Assembly: GCF_038443385.1 (NCBI RefSeq) | Contig: NZ_CP151726.1 | Location: forward strand, 1,612,001-1,676,000 | Source: Stieleria varia | GTDB taxonomy: Bacteria > Planctomycetota > Planctomycetia > Pirellulales > Pirellulaceae | Reading direction: 5' to 3' | Length of the DNA stretch: 64,000 nucleotides | Part shown: in pieces, positions 8,551 through 17,488 of the stretch | How the letters are laid out: every line of letters begins with the position of its first letter | Numbering within the stretch: the first letter of the stretch is position 1 | Made by a program: the position numbers and the translations under genes | The notes under the pieces: generated by a model | The model's database searches: none | The model's input: only the letters and a program-made list of their open reading frames with translations | Told to the model about the DNA's origin: nothing

Positions 8551-9876
8551 ATGGCACGTGACAATGAGCGAAGTGAATCGTCGCGGAATACGGGTGATAC
8601 AACCTGTGTTGTGACTGGGTCTCTAACTGGGCCAGACGCCAATTCGACAGACTTCGAACTAAATGTCGAAGCGCCAGCGTTCGAGCGATACGATGTCATC
8701 GGCGAAATCGAACGCGGTGGTCAAGGTGTGATCTACAAAGCGATCGACAAAAGGTTGCCACGTGAAGTCGCGATCAAAGTCCTGCATCCGGGGCACTGTG
8801 GCAACGAAGTGGTCGCAAACGGTTTGGCAAATGAAGCTCGCGTGATGAGCTATCTGTCTCATCCGAACATCACGCCGATCTTTGAAAGCGGAGTCAGCAA
8901 AGGCGGCCGTCCTTATTATGTGATGAAGTACATCGATGGAACAACGCTGGCAAAGGTGCTGGCCAAAGGTGACGTTCCTCCGCCGCTCTGCTTGAAGATT
9001 TTTGCCGATATTTGTCAAGCGATGGCGTATGCACACTCACGTGGCGTGATCCACTTGGATTTGAAGCCACAGAACGTGATGGTGGGGCAGTTCGGCGAAG
9101 TACACGTGATGGACTGGGGACTTGCCCGCTTTGCCGAAAAACCGCCTCCGATCATTCTGAGTCACGGTTGGGCTGAAAGCGTGGAGCCCGGCAAACGCAT
9201 CAATGGAACCTTGAGCTACATGTCGCCCGAACAAGCACGCGGCGAACCATTGACCACGGCGACTGATGTATTCGGCCTCGGTGCGATTCTCTGTGAAATC
9301 ATTCTCGGGCATGCTCCCTACGTTGCCGACAGCTGCAGAAAGCTGTTTCGGCGTGCTCGAAAGGCATCAATGCCGGAAACACTCTCGGGGCTCGATGAAT
9401 CTGAAACGGATCGCGTGTTGGTTCGGTTGGCCAAGAAGTGTTTGGCAGTTGACCCGCGGGATCGACCCCAGGATGCGATTGCCGTGGCCCAAGAGGTTGC
9501 CGACTATCAGTCGTCCGCCTTCGAACGAGTCGAGAGCGACATGAATCGATTCTTTGAACTTTCACTGGACCTGTTCTGCATCGCCGACACGCATGGCTAC
9601 TTTCGTCGCGTCAATGAGAACTTCACACGAGTGCTGGGCTATTCCAAGAGCGAGTTGCTGGCTCGCCCGTTTCTCGATTTTGTCATCGAAGAAGACAAGG
9701 AAAACACGCTGGATCGCATGAGCGTTTTGAGCCAAGGACAGCACGTGGTCCGATTTCGCAACCGCTATATCAGTGCCTACGGCAGCATCGTGACGTTGGA
9801 ATGGATGGCAAAGTCGATCTCTGGCGAAGGCCTCGTCTTTGCCGTTGCCCGCGACGTCTCACAGTCTCTCGCTTGA
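8551..9876 (+). CDS. Serine/threonine protein kinase with C-terminal PAS domain
   Basis: Cytoplasmic Hanks-type kinase; no membrane segment is visible. Kinase domain, about residues 50-320: glycine loop ERGGQGVIYKA, lysine in EVAIKVL, alpha-C glutamate in NEARVM, catalytic loop HLDLKPQNVM, metal motif DWG, activation-segment end SPEQ. The HRD arginine is leucine here, so it is a non-RD kinase, and DFG is DWG as in many planctomycete kinases; both catalytic aspartates remain. About 335-440 is a PAS domain (FCIADTHGYFRRVNENF, LGYSKSELL, then a REVTLEW-like strand VTLEWMAK). This suggests that a small molecule or redox cue controls it. An in-frame TTG at 8530 is an alternative start. It is divergent from the E1-like operon, with no partner gene adjacent. 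Confidence 0.9.
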   Translation: MARDNERSESSRNTGDTTCVVTGSLTGPDANSTDFELNVEAPAFERYDVIGEIERGGQGVIYKAIDKRLPREVAIKVLHPGHCGNEVVANGLANEARVMSYLSHPNITPIFESGVSKGGRPYYVMKYIDGTTLAKVLAKGDVPPPLCLKIFADICQAMAYAHSRGVIHLDLKPQNVMVGQFGEVHVMDWGLARFAEKPPPIILSHGWAESVEPGKRINGTLSYMSPEQARGEPLTTATDVFGLGAILCEIILGHAPYVADSCRKLFRRARKASMPETLSGLDESETDRVLVRLAKKCLAVDPRDRPQDAIAVAQEVADYQSSAFERVESDMNRFFELSLDLFCIADTHGYFRRVNENFTRVLGYSKSELLARPFLDFVIEEDKENTLDRMSVLSQGQHVVRFRNRYISAYGSIVTLEWMAKSISGEGLVFAVARDVSQSLA

Positions 9877-9989
9877 CCCGCTTCTCGCGTAGCCTATTCT
9901 GGTGTGCCGTCGAATCCTCTTCCGTCAGCGTGAGGCCTCTTTCGTCAGCCTCGCTCAGCCCACCATAATATCACCATCCCAAGCCGATC

Positions 9990-10832
9990 ATGATGTCCTG
10001 CCGACCCTACCTCTTTGTGATTCTCGTTGTGATCCACAGCATTGCTGCCTCCGATAGCGTGTTTGCTCAGATGATCGTCGGCCACCGCGGCGCATCGGCC
10101 GACGCGCCGGAGAACACGTTGTCCGCTTTTCGGCTCGCGTGGGAACATGATGCCGATGGCGTGGAAGGTGATTTCTATTTGACGTCGGATCGACAGATCG
10201 TTTGTATCCACGACAAAGACACCGAGCGGACGGCCGGCGTGAAACTGCTCGTGAAAGAGTCCACGCTTCAGCAACTTCGGCAACTTGAATACGGCAAATG
10301 GAAAGCCGACAAGTGGGCGGGTGAACCCATCGCCACGCTGGAGCAGGTTTTCGATACGGTCCCCGACGGCAAGACTATGGTCATCGAATTGAAATCCGGA
10401 CCCGAGATCGTCCCCGTGCTGGCGGCAGAGTTGAAACGACTGGACACCGACAAGATTAAGATTCTCGTCATCGCGTTTGATCAGGACAACGTGGTGGCAT
10501 GTAAGCGACTTCTGCCCGATGTTCGCGTGCATTGGCTGACCAGCCTGAAGCAAAAGACGCCGGCGTCCTCTTTTCGCCCTACCGCAGAAGAGATCGCCAA
10601 GACGGTTCGAGAAACGGGGGCCGACGGGGTTGGACTGCAATCTCGCCCCGAAGTCATCACGAGTACCTTCGTCGAAAAACTCAGGCAAGGTGATTGCAAC
10701 GAGTTCCATGTCTGGACCGTCAATGATCCCGGCGACGCAGAACATTATGCAAAACTTGGGTCCATCGGAATCACCACTGATCATCCGAAACTCATCCGAC
10801 AAACTCTGCAGCGCCGCTCCAAGACGAACTGA
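9990..10832 (+). CDS. Secreted glycerophosphodiester phosphodiesterase
   Basis: Hydrolyses glycerophosphodiesters to glycerol-3-phosphate plus an alcohol, probably in the periplasm. An N-terminal signal peptide (about 1-26, ending SVFAQ) is followed at once by the GDPD signature VGHRGASADAPENTLSAF. Next comes the metal-site block EGDFYLTSDRQIVCIHDKD, with Glu, Asp and His as in the family. MVIELK, a third conserved segment, carries the second metal ligand. Its 280 residues match a single-domain UgpQ-type enzyme plus signal peptide. The start is the first of two adjacent ATGs. It is a single gene. Confidence 0.9.
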   Translation: MMSCRPYLFVILVVIHSIAASDSVFAQMIVGHRGASADAPENTLSAFRLAWEHDADGVEGDFYLTSDRQIVCIHDKDTERTAGVKLLVKESTLQQLRQLEYGKWKADKWAGEPIATLEQVFDTVPDGKTMVIELKSGPEIVPVLAAELKRLDTDKIKILVIAFDQDNVVACKRLLPDVRVHWLTSLKQKTPASSFRPTAEEIAKTVRETGADGVGLQSRPEVITSTFVEKLRQGDCNEFHVWTVNDPGDAEHYAKLGSIGITTDHPKLIRQTLQRRSKTN

Positions 10833-10897
10833 CTCTCCTCGTAACAGTATGTCAGCCTTTCCAGGTTGACACTCACCTCTCTTGTGTTGACCGATAT

Positions 10898-10920
10898 AAA
10901 AAAACCGCTGAAATCAGCGG
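10898..10920 (-). terminator. Terminator of the DUF1552/PSD operon
   Basis: CCGCTGAAATCAGCGG forms a 6-bp stem with a 4-nt loop. On the minus strand it is followed by a run of seven T, a standard intrinsic terminator 14 bp after the end of the DUF1552 gene. Confidence 0.75.
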
Positions 10921-10933
10921 GAAGGGTCGTGAA

Positions 10934-12286
10934 TCACAGCCGCGCGAGCTGCTTTTCGGCATCGCCGAACCGACCCAGTTTCACGTCCATGCGATCCATG
11001 ATCGACAAGTACATGCTGCACAACTTGCGATCCTCGTCGTTCTCACCGATGTAGTCCAGCACGCGTCCGGTCTCCAATCGGCCAGACAATCCGCCGGTCA
11101 ACAGAACCGGCACCTTGCTAGAATCATGGGCGTTTCCCGACCACATGCTTGAGATGAACAGCAGGCAGGAGTGATCCAGGACCGTTGCGTCCCCTTCCGG
11201 CATCGCATCGAGTCGTTTCGCCAGATAGGCGTACTGATCACAGTAGTACCTAGAGATGCGTTCGTATTCGTCGGAGCGGTCGTTGTGAGACGCCGAATGG
11301 TGGGTGCTCTGGACGTCCAGGAATGGATAGAACAATCCGGACAGATCGCGATTCAACAGCAGCGTCGCCACACGTGACTTGTCCGTCTGGAAGCCGATGG
11401 CCACGATGTCGCACATCAATCGCATGTGTTCACGAATGTCCTCCGGCAGCCCATCATCGGGACGCTTCATGGCAGCCAGTGGCTTACCCTGATCCTTGGC
11501 CCGCGAAGCCGCCTTGGCTTGAGCCGCTCGCATCGATGCGGCCCGCTTTTCTACTTCGCGAACGCTATTCAAATACTCATCGAGTTTTGCTCGATCGGAC
11601 TTACTGACTTGTCGACTCAGCGATACCGCATCTTCTCGAACACGGTCCAAGATGCTCTCGTTGCGTCGGGTCCCCTGATTGTCGAACAACGCGTCAAAGG
11701 CCAGCGACGGGTAGACCTCCATCGGAACCGGCGACGTTGCATTCTGCCACGAGATGTGCGAACTGTACGCCATCGAAAAATTTGTTTCGTGGTATCCGGT
11801 GACTGGCTGTTCACATCCGAGCACCAAACTCGGGACGACCGTGGTTTCCGCGAAATGATTGGCGAGCACTTGGTCCATGCTGATGTCACCACGCAACTCA
11901 GATCCTTTCTGCAACGATGCTCCCGAAAGAATGTTGCCAGTTTGACCGGGATGGATTCCGACGTGTGTCGCGTTCTCGTTGAACAATCCCGTGATGAAGT
12001 TCATCTTGTGCTTGATCGGCTCCATGGGGGCAAGGCTTTTGCCCAGTTCCATCTCTTGCCCACTGCCCTTGGCCCACCAGTGATCCTGATTGATGCCGCA
12101 GCCCATGAACAAGGCGGCGAAACGTTGGGGAGACGGCGTGACGTCGTGATTCGCCACCGTTTCACTTCCCCAGACTGGAATCGACTCCAGCCACGGCAAC
12201 GCCATCGCAACGCCGGTCCCACGCAATAGGGTTCGTCGAGTAATCATCGGTCCAGATGCCTTAGGTCGAGGCTTGCTAGGTTTCAC
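10934..12286 (-). CDS. DUF1552 secreted protein (planctomycete type)
   Basis: 450 residues with a twin-arginine-type leader (TRRTLLRGTGVAMALPWLES at about 17-36), so probably exported folded. The body has the DUF1552 hallmarks: RFAALFMGCGINQDHWW, FITGLFNENATHVGIHPGQTGNILSGA, SMDQVLANHF, LVLGCE and the late THHSASHN/LLFISSMWSGNAHDSS region. The family belongs to the sulfatase/alkaline-phosphatase-like superfamily in planctomycetes and is almost always encoded beside a DUF1592/DUF1588 cytochrome protein, as here (ATGA overlap). The biochemical role is unknown. Confidence 0.9.
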   Translation of the reverse strand: MKPSKPRPKASGPMITRRTLLRGTGVAMALPWLESIPVWGSETVANHDVTPSPQRFAALFMGCGINQDHWWAKGSGQEMELGKSLAPMEPIKHKMNFITGLFNENATHVGIHPGQTGNILSGASLQKGSELRGDISMDQVLANHFAETTVVPSLVLGCEQPVTGYHETNFSMAYSSHISWQNATSPVPMEVYPSLAFDALFDNQGTRRNESILDRVREDAVSLSRQVSKSDRAKLDEYLNSVREVEKRAASMRAAQAKAASRAKDQGKPLAAMKRPDDGLPEDIREHMRLMCDIVAIGFQTDKSRVATLLLNRDLSGLFYPFLDVQSTHHSASHNDRSDEYERISRYYCDQYAYLAKRLDAMPEGDATVLDHSCLLFISSMWSGNAHDSSKVPVLLTGGLSGRLETGRVLDYIGENDEDRKLCSMYLSIMDRMDVKLGRFGDAEKQLARL

Positions 12287-15200
12287 GGATTGGCCACCGT
12301 ATCATTGAGAGAAATGCGAATGCGTTTGTTTAGGAACGCCGGACTCGTCACGATCACCTCCAGCATGGCAGAGAAGCGATAATCGTTCTCCGCCAAACGC
12401 TGCTTCATTGTCTCGATCGTCGACTCGTCCGAAAGTTGTAATGTCCGCTCCAGAGCGAAAGCCAACAGTTTACGACACAAGTTGTCAACGAAATCATCTT
12501 GGCGTTCTTGGCGAATGTAGTCGCGTAGACCGTTCACGCCCCGGCCCTCGCTGCCGTCGGGGAACACGGCGGAGTCGTCGATCGCTCGACCGCCCAAATC
12601 ATTGGAACGTCTTTCACCGACAGGTCCATAGCCCTCGAACACCAAACCCATGGAGTCAATTCGATTGTGGCATCCGGCACATGCGACGTCTTGTCGATGC
12701 CGCTCCAGAGTTTCGCGAAGCGTCAGATCGCCCAGTTTGGATTCGTCGCTTGGCAGCTCGGGCACCGTCGCCGGAGGTGCGGGAACTTGCTCGCCCAACA
12801 TTCGTTTGATCAACCAGTTGCCTCGCTTCACCGGACTGGTCCGCAACCCCGGTGAGTTGTTCGTCAAGAAGACCGCCATGGGCAACAACCCGCCGCGACC
12901 GAAATCATCGGCGCGCTGGATCTTGATCCACTGCTTCCCTGAGCTTGCAAATCGATCTGCGATCCCATCCTCGATCGTCATGCCATAGTGATCACTCAAC
13001 GTGCGATTGACGAAAGTGTGCCGGGCATACAAGAAATCCAAAATCGAGCCATCTCGGGCGATCAGGTCCTCAAAGAAGCGAATGGGTTCATCGGCCATCG
13101 CCTGTCGCAGTTCATCGGTGAAGGTCGGAAACCTTTCGCGATCGACTCCGTTGTGCTGATCAAAGCGCCGAAAATCCAACCAGTTGCCGGCAAACTCAAT
13201 CACAAATCCTTTCACACGATCATCGCCAAGCATCCGTCGCATCTGTTCGATGATGATGTCCGGTTCATGCATTCGGCCCGATTTCGCGACATTCATCAAC
13301 GTCGAATCCGGCATGCTGGACCAGACGAAATAGCTGAGACGGCTGGCCAAGGCGTAGTCACTCAGCGGCTGCACTGCGTCTTTGTTTTTTGTATCTGTAT
13401 TGTCCGTTTCAGTTTCCAACCCACTCGGCAGATCGATGCGGTAACAAAAGTGCGGCGACATCAAGATCCCAACGACACTGTCACGAACCGCGTCTTCGTG
13501 ACTCAGCCCATCCTTACGACGCATTGATTGATAGAAGGAACGAATCGACTCCGCCTCGCTCTCGGAGAGCGGTCGACGAAAGGCTTGCTCGGCGAATCGG
13601 ACCACCGCCTCCACCTGCCTGGGTTCTGCAGCCAATCGCAATGATTCTATCCGACGAAACGTTTTCGACATGTCGGAAAAGTAAAACCGAAGTGCCTCCA
13701 ATGCTTCCTCGCTGGCACCCGCTCGCTCCGCTTTGGTGCAGTATGCATCGGCGAGTCCCGCGACCTTTGCAGCGGAAGTGCAATCTTTGTCTTCTGCTCG
13801 ATAGAGATCAAAAGCACGGTCACGCATGAAACGCGAATCGGTGCGATCAAACCAAATGAACCCTTGGTACTGACGCATCGGTGCCGAGGTGACAACGTCC
13901 AGTTCCAGCCACAGACGATCCAGTTCCCGTTGCTCTGCCTCATCGAGCATCAAATCATAAAGTGGCTTGTCGTCGCGAAAGTATCCCATCTGGCTGTGGA
14001 ACCCAGCGCTCAAGAACCTGCCGGTCAGCTTCTTTTCGTCTTTCGGATCCAGATACACGCGTGCCCGCTCGGAAACAAAAAACTGATCAGGAAAGACATC
14101 ACAAAATCGCGTCAGTTCTTTTCTGTACGTCGCCTCGTCCGTGTCGTCGCCCACGCGCATCGCAATTGCGGCAGCCGACTTGGCGTCCAACCCAAAATCT
14201 CCGCTCGGCAGCTCTCCCGGAATATAGCGACGTCGATTGGCAACGAACTGCCGGTTCTTCCAAAGCACCAACGGCTGCGAGCCGTTGTGAACTTCCGGCG
14301 AGGTCAAGTTAGGAATGTCGGGAACCAATGACTCTCTGAGACGGGAAACGAATGACGCCACCCGCTCACAGTCCTCCCGTGCCACGGCAACACTTTCGGG
14401 AGTCAACGTATCGGGCAGTTCATTAAACAGCAGTCGCAGCGCCGCAATCGGGCCAACCGAGCTCGCGTCTTCTGTGTCGTTGAGTAGTTGCCAAAGCGTC
14501 TGGCAGTAACGTGCGCTCAGACCCCGCTCGCGAGCCAGTTGAGACAGTGACGGGTTCTGATCGTCGTCCGCATCAAGGTCTTGTCCCAACTCTCCCGACG
14601 CAACTCGACAACGGAATCGCCACAGCAATTCAAAGTATTCGGCGTAGTCGGTTTTGCGGTCTCGGTAGAAGTCCATGATTCGGTTGACGCAGAACTTATC
14701 GCGATCGGTATCCGTGATCACGGGGTGCGGAGCGAACTCCAGACCGCGAGGCGTCAGTGCCAAGTGATCGGAGACCTTGCGTGCCGCTTCGAGGTACTTT
14801 TTTAACAATGCAGGTGACATGGACAGCGATTCGCCCGAGTTGTCAAAACCTGCTTCGTTCGCCGGGTCAACGGGAAACGACTCGGCCGGTCGTATGTCAA
14901 ACCCTGTCAAATCGCGAATGGTGTAGTTGTACTGGCTGCTGCTCAAACGGTGGGGCAACACAATCCCTGGGTCACCAGCGGTCCGTTTCGATTCCGCCGA
15001 CTTGACTTGTTCAATCCATTGGATGACAGCGGCACGTTGAGCGTCGGTGGGATGCCGCTCTGCATCCTCAGGTGGCATATCGGCCGCCCGCAATCGCTCC
15101 AGCACCACCGACCAACGACGAAAATTGCCGACGACCGCTGGCAGATCCTTGTCGACGCTCAAGTCCAGATCACCCTCCATGGTCTGGCCGTTGTGACACT

Positions 15201-15321
15201 GCAGGCAGTTGGATCTCAGCATCGGTTGGACGGTATCTCGAAATACAGTCTCCAACGAGTCATCCCCACTCGCGGAACAAGCGAGTATCAAGATGGATAA
15301 CAGGAGACACATCGTTCGCAT
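12283..15321 (-). CDS. PSD-type cytochrome c-domain protein (DUF1587/1592/1588/1585)
   Basis: Large exported protein of about 1012 residues. I start it at the ATG at 15321 because MRTMCLLLSILILACSA is a good signal peptide, possibly a lipoprotein one; the 32 upstream codons are proline-rich and unlikely. A haem-binding CLQCH motif lies near residue 45 (PSCyt1 domain), then a GDLDLS segment. Further on are the characteristic blocks RLSSSQYNYTIRDLTG (DUF1587), FAEQAFRRPLSESEAE with YRIDL (DUF1595/1592), HYGM and RGGLLPMAVFLTNNS (DUF1588), and CAGCHNRIDSMGLVFEGYG (second CxxCH, DUF1585). It is the partner of the DUF1552 protein by gene overlap. A periplasmic redox role is likely; the substrate is unknown. 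Confidence 0.9.
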   Translation of the reverse strand: MRTMCLLLSILILACSASGDDSLETVFRDTVQPMLRSNCLQCHNGQTMEGDLDLSVDKDLPAVVGNFRRWSVVLERLRAADMPPEDAERHPTDAQRAAVIQWIEQVKSAESKRTAGDPGIVLPHRLSSSQYNYTIRDLTGFDIRPAESFPVDPANEAGFDNSGESLSMSPALLKKYLEAARKVSDHLALTPRGLEFAPHPVITDTDRDKFCVNRIMDFYRDRKTDYAEYFELLWRFRCRVASGELGQDLDADDDQNPSLSQLARERGLSARYCQTLWQLLNDTEDASSVGPIAALRLLFNELPDTLTPESVAVAREDCERVASFVSRLRESLVPDIPNLTSPEVHNGSQPLVLWKNRQFVANRRRYIPGELPSGDFGLDAKSAAAIAMRVGDDTDEATYRKELTRFCDVFPDQFFVSERARVYLDPKDEKKLTGRFLSAGFHSQMGYFRDDKPLYDLMLDEAEQRELDRLWLELDVVTSAPMRQYQGFIWFDRTDSRFMRDRAFDLYRAEDKDCTSAAKVAGLADAYCTKAERAGASEEALEALRFYFSDMSKTFRRIESLRLAAEPRQVEAVVRFAEQAFRRPLSESEAESIRSFYQSMRRKDGLSHEDAVRDSVVGILMSPHFCYRIDLPSGLETETDNTDTKNKDAVQPLSDYALASRLSYFVWSSMPDSTLMNVAKSGRMHEPDIIIEQMRRMLGDDRVKGFVIEFAGNWLDFRRFDQHNGVDRERFPTFTDELRQAMADEPIRFFEDLIARDGSILDFLYARHTFVNRTLSDHYGMTIEDGIADRFASSGKQWIKIQRADDFGRGGLLPMAVFLTNNSPGLRTSPVKRGNWLIKRMLGEQVPAPPATVPELPSDESKLGDLTLRETLERHRQDVACAGCHNRIDSMGLVFEGYGPVGERRSNDLGGRAIDDSAVFPDGSEGRGVNGLRDYIRQERQDDFVDNLCRKLLAFALERTLQLSDESTIETMKQRLAENDYRFSAMLEVIVTSPAFLNKRIRISLNDTVANP

Positions 15322-15534
15322 GGGGCACCGAACAAGCGGGAGGAATGGCTGGCAGGCGGAAGGGCAAGCGGGTGGGAGGCGGGATTGTGCCGATCGATTC
15401 GGCGGCGGGACCTTCATCCTAGACGAATCCTCAGCGGCAAGCCAGCGCAGCGTCGTCGAAAAAGCAGTCGGGGCGTCTCCGCTACAGGATCGCCATGTGG
15501 GAGGTCGATCGTCCCGGGCGGTCTCATTCAGTTC

Positions 15535-16536
15535 TCAGATCGAAATCCAATCGCGAAACGGTGCTTCGTCAACATTGCGACCGCTGATGACGACGACGAC
15601 GTCACCGTCGCCCTCCGGATCGATCTTGCCAGTCAACAATGCCGCCAACGCAATCGCTCCCGATGGTTCGCAGCGAAGTCCATGATGATGGTACAGCCAC
15701 TTCATTCCGCGTCTCGTATCATCATCTGGTACGACCGAGACATTGGAGACATGCCGTTGCAGGATCGGCCAATTGTGCTCGCCGACATCGTACGACAGTA
15801 GCCCGTCGCAAATGCTCTTGGGATGTTCGATGCGAATACGTTCTCCCGCACGCATCGATTGGGCGAAGTCGTCAGCCGAATCGGGTTCGACGCCAATGAT
15901 ATTGGCCCCCGGAAACGCGTCCGCGATGGCAATCGCGTGTCCCGCCATCAAGCCGCCTCCGCTGACTTGGCAGACAAACGTTGACAATCTCCGCCCGTGT
16001 TGGCGAAGGTCCTCTACGATTTCCAACCCACCAACACCATGGCCGGCAATCACATGCGGGTCGTCGTACGGCGAGGCTTGAATGGCATTCTCTTGCTCCG
16101 AAATCTCGCGAGTGATTCGATCACGAACTCCTGTTTTGTGGTCCGTGGCGATGTCATAGGTCCGAATCTCCGCGCCGAACGATTCTGTAAGTCCAAACTT
16201 GACCTTCGGCGCATTCTCGGGCATCACGATGATCACCTTTTTGCCATACTGTTTTCCTGCAAATGCGATTCCGCTCGCGAAATTGCCCGAGGAATGCGCG
16301 GCGATGGGGCGGTCAGCAATCCGCTCATGGTTCCGGGCGACCCAGTTCAATGCTCCGTAGACCTTGTACGATCCGACAGGTGTCCATCCATAGTCTTTCA
16401 ACCAAACCTTGCGGGTTGGCGGCAGACCAAGTTCTTTCTCCATCGGGTACGAACGGATCAGCGGCGTCCGATCAAGATGCTGATGAACGATTGCCTCTGC
16501 ACTGCGTACGTCTGTGATATCGCTGATCTGAATCAT
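15535..16536 (-). CDS. PLP-dependent threonine/serine dehydratase-family enzyme
   Basis: 333 residues from the ATG at 16536, which lies 4 bp after the amidohydrolase stop. This is a fold-type II pyridoxal-phosphate enzyme: the Schiff-base lysine is in PVGSYKVYGAL, the substrate loop is HSSGNFASGIAFA, and the phosphate-binding glycine loop is SGGGLMAG. A final conserved ISGRNVD fits threonine dehydratase, serine racemase or 3-hydroxyaspartate dehydratase. There is no C-terminal ACT domain, so it is the catabolic, non-allosteric size. It is the last gene of an operon with an M20 peptidase and an amidohydrolase, suggesting amino-acid or amide catabolism. The exact substrate cannot be told. Confidence 0.88.
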   Translation of the reverse strand: MIQISDITDVRSAEAIVHQHLDRTPLIRSYPMEKELGLPPTRKVWLKDYGWTPVGSYKVYGALNWVARNHERIADRPIAAHSSGNFASGIAFAGKQYGKKVIIVMPENAPKVKFGLTESFGAEIRTYDIATDHKTGVRDRITREISEQENAIQASPYDDPHVIAGHGVGGLEIVEDLRQHGRRLSTFVCQVSGGGLMAGHAIAIADAFPGANIIGVEPDSADDFAQSMRAGERIRIEHPKSICDGLLSYDVGEHNWPILQRHVSNVSVVPDDDTRRGMKWLYHHHGLRCEPSGAIALAALLTGKIDPEGDGDVVVVISGRNVDEAPFRDWISI

Positions 16537-16540
16537 TGCA

Positions 16541-17488
16541 TTAACTGAAAAACAGTTTTTCTGCCGTGGTCTGCAGGATAGATCGTTTCTCCGCCGCATT
16601 GAGAAACTCGATTCGATCGCGGATCAATTCGATAGAACTCTGGTAAGTGTTTCCATTATCGAGCTGAAACGGGCAATCACTTGCCCACATCAACCGATCA
16701 GCTCCAAACGCATCTCGCAATTGGCGAATCATAGGTGCAAGCTCGGTGTGCGGTGGCCGCTTGTTTCCCAAAGCATAAAACGCAGATGTCTTGACGTACA
16801 GATTCTTGAACTTTGACAATGCCTTCAGTTGGTCCAGTTGTTTTTGGTTGACCGTTCCCGTCATTCCGATGCGGGCGAAGTGGTCGATGACGACTTTCGT
16901 ATCCGGAAACCGTTCGCATTGTTGATGTATCGCGGGCAAAGACTCTGGATCGGTCAGCAGGCACATCGCCAAGTTTCGGTCCGCACCCGCACGCCACATG
17001 GCGTTGATCCCATCGTTGGTCGCCCAACCCGATGTGTTCTTTTCATTGGCATACAAGCGAAAGCCTCGCACGCCATGTTCGGCCAATTGTGACATCCTTA
17101 TCGCGACATCCGGTCGAGAGCTGTCCACGATCGCGACACCGCCAAAGACCCCAGGATGCTTTTTCATCGTGTCGATCATGTAGCGATTGTCGTACTGATA
17201 AAAGCTCATCTGAATCAGAACGATGCGATCCACAGAGTACGGCTTGCAGGCCGCAAAGAGCTCAGCGGGTGTGAAACTGGCCGGTTTCATCGATTGCTTG
17301 TCGTACCCCTCAGCCAAAGGATACGTGTCGGTGTCAGGTGTCCACACGTGGACATGGGCATCGATCGGACTGAGGCCTAGCGAATCGTCAGCCATTGCGT
17401 TGGTGTCCATTGCGCATGATGCACCCAACGTCCCCGTTGCCGCAGTAGTGACAGCTGCGATAAACTCGCGGCGGTTGATTTCACTCAC
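16541..17488 (-). CDS. Amidohydrolase-family (fuconolactonase-like) enzyme, Tat signal
   Basis: 315-residue TIM-barrel metal hydrolase of the amidohydrolase 2 group. NRREFIAAVTTAATGTLGASC near the N-terminus is a twin-arginine/lipoprotein-like leader, so the enzyme is probably exported. The metal-binding HxH is in PIDAHVHVWTPD. Later family blocks are VRGFRLYA, VIDHFARIG (His ligand) and LMWASDCPF, with the metal Asp near the C-terminus. The family includes lactonases such as L-fucono-1,5-lactonase and decarboxylases. Translational coupling with the M20 peptidase upstream (ATGA) and the dehydratase downstream suggests a shared catabolic route, not identifiable by sequence alone. Confidence 0.87.
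   Translation of the reverse strand: MSEINRREFIAAVTTAATGTLGASCAMDTNAMADDSLGLSPIDAHVHVWTPDTDTYPLAEGYDKQSMKPASFTPAELFAACKPYSVDRIVLIQMSFYQYDNRYMIDTMKKHPGVFGGVAIVDSSRPDVAIRMSQLAEHGVRGFRLYANEKNTSGWATNDGINAMWRAGADRNLAMCLLTDPESLPAIHQQCERFPDTKVVIDHFARIGMTGTVNQKQLDQLKALSKFKNLYVKTSAFYALGNKRPPHTELAPMIRQLRDAFGADRLMWASDCPFQLDNGNTYQSSIELIRDRIEFLNAAEKRSILQTTAEKLFFS

Noticed and set aside
9945..10802. 285-residue minus-strand frame
   Set aside because: Antisense shadow of the GDPD gene.
11426..12229. 267-residue plus-strand frame
   Set aside because: Antisense of the DUF1552 gene, which has all family motifs on the minus strand; no ribosome site or family match.
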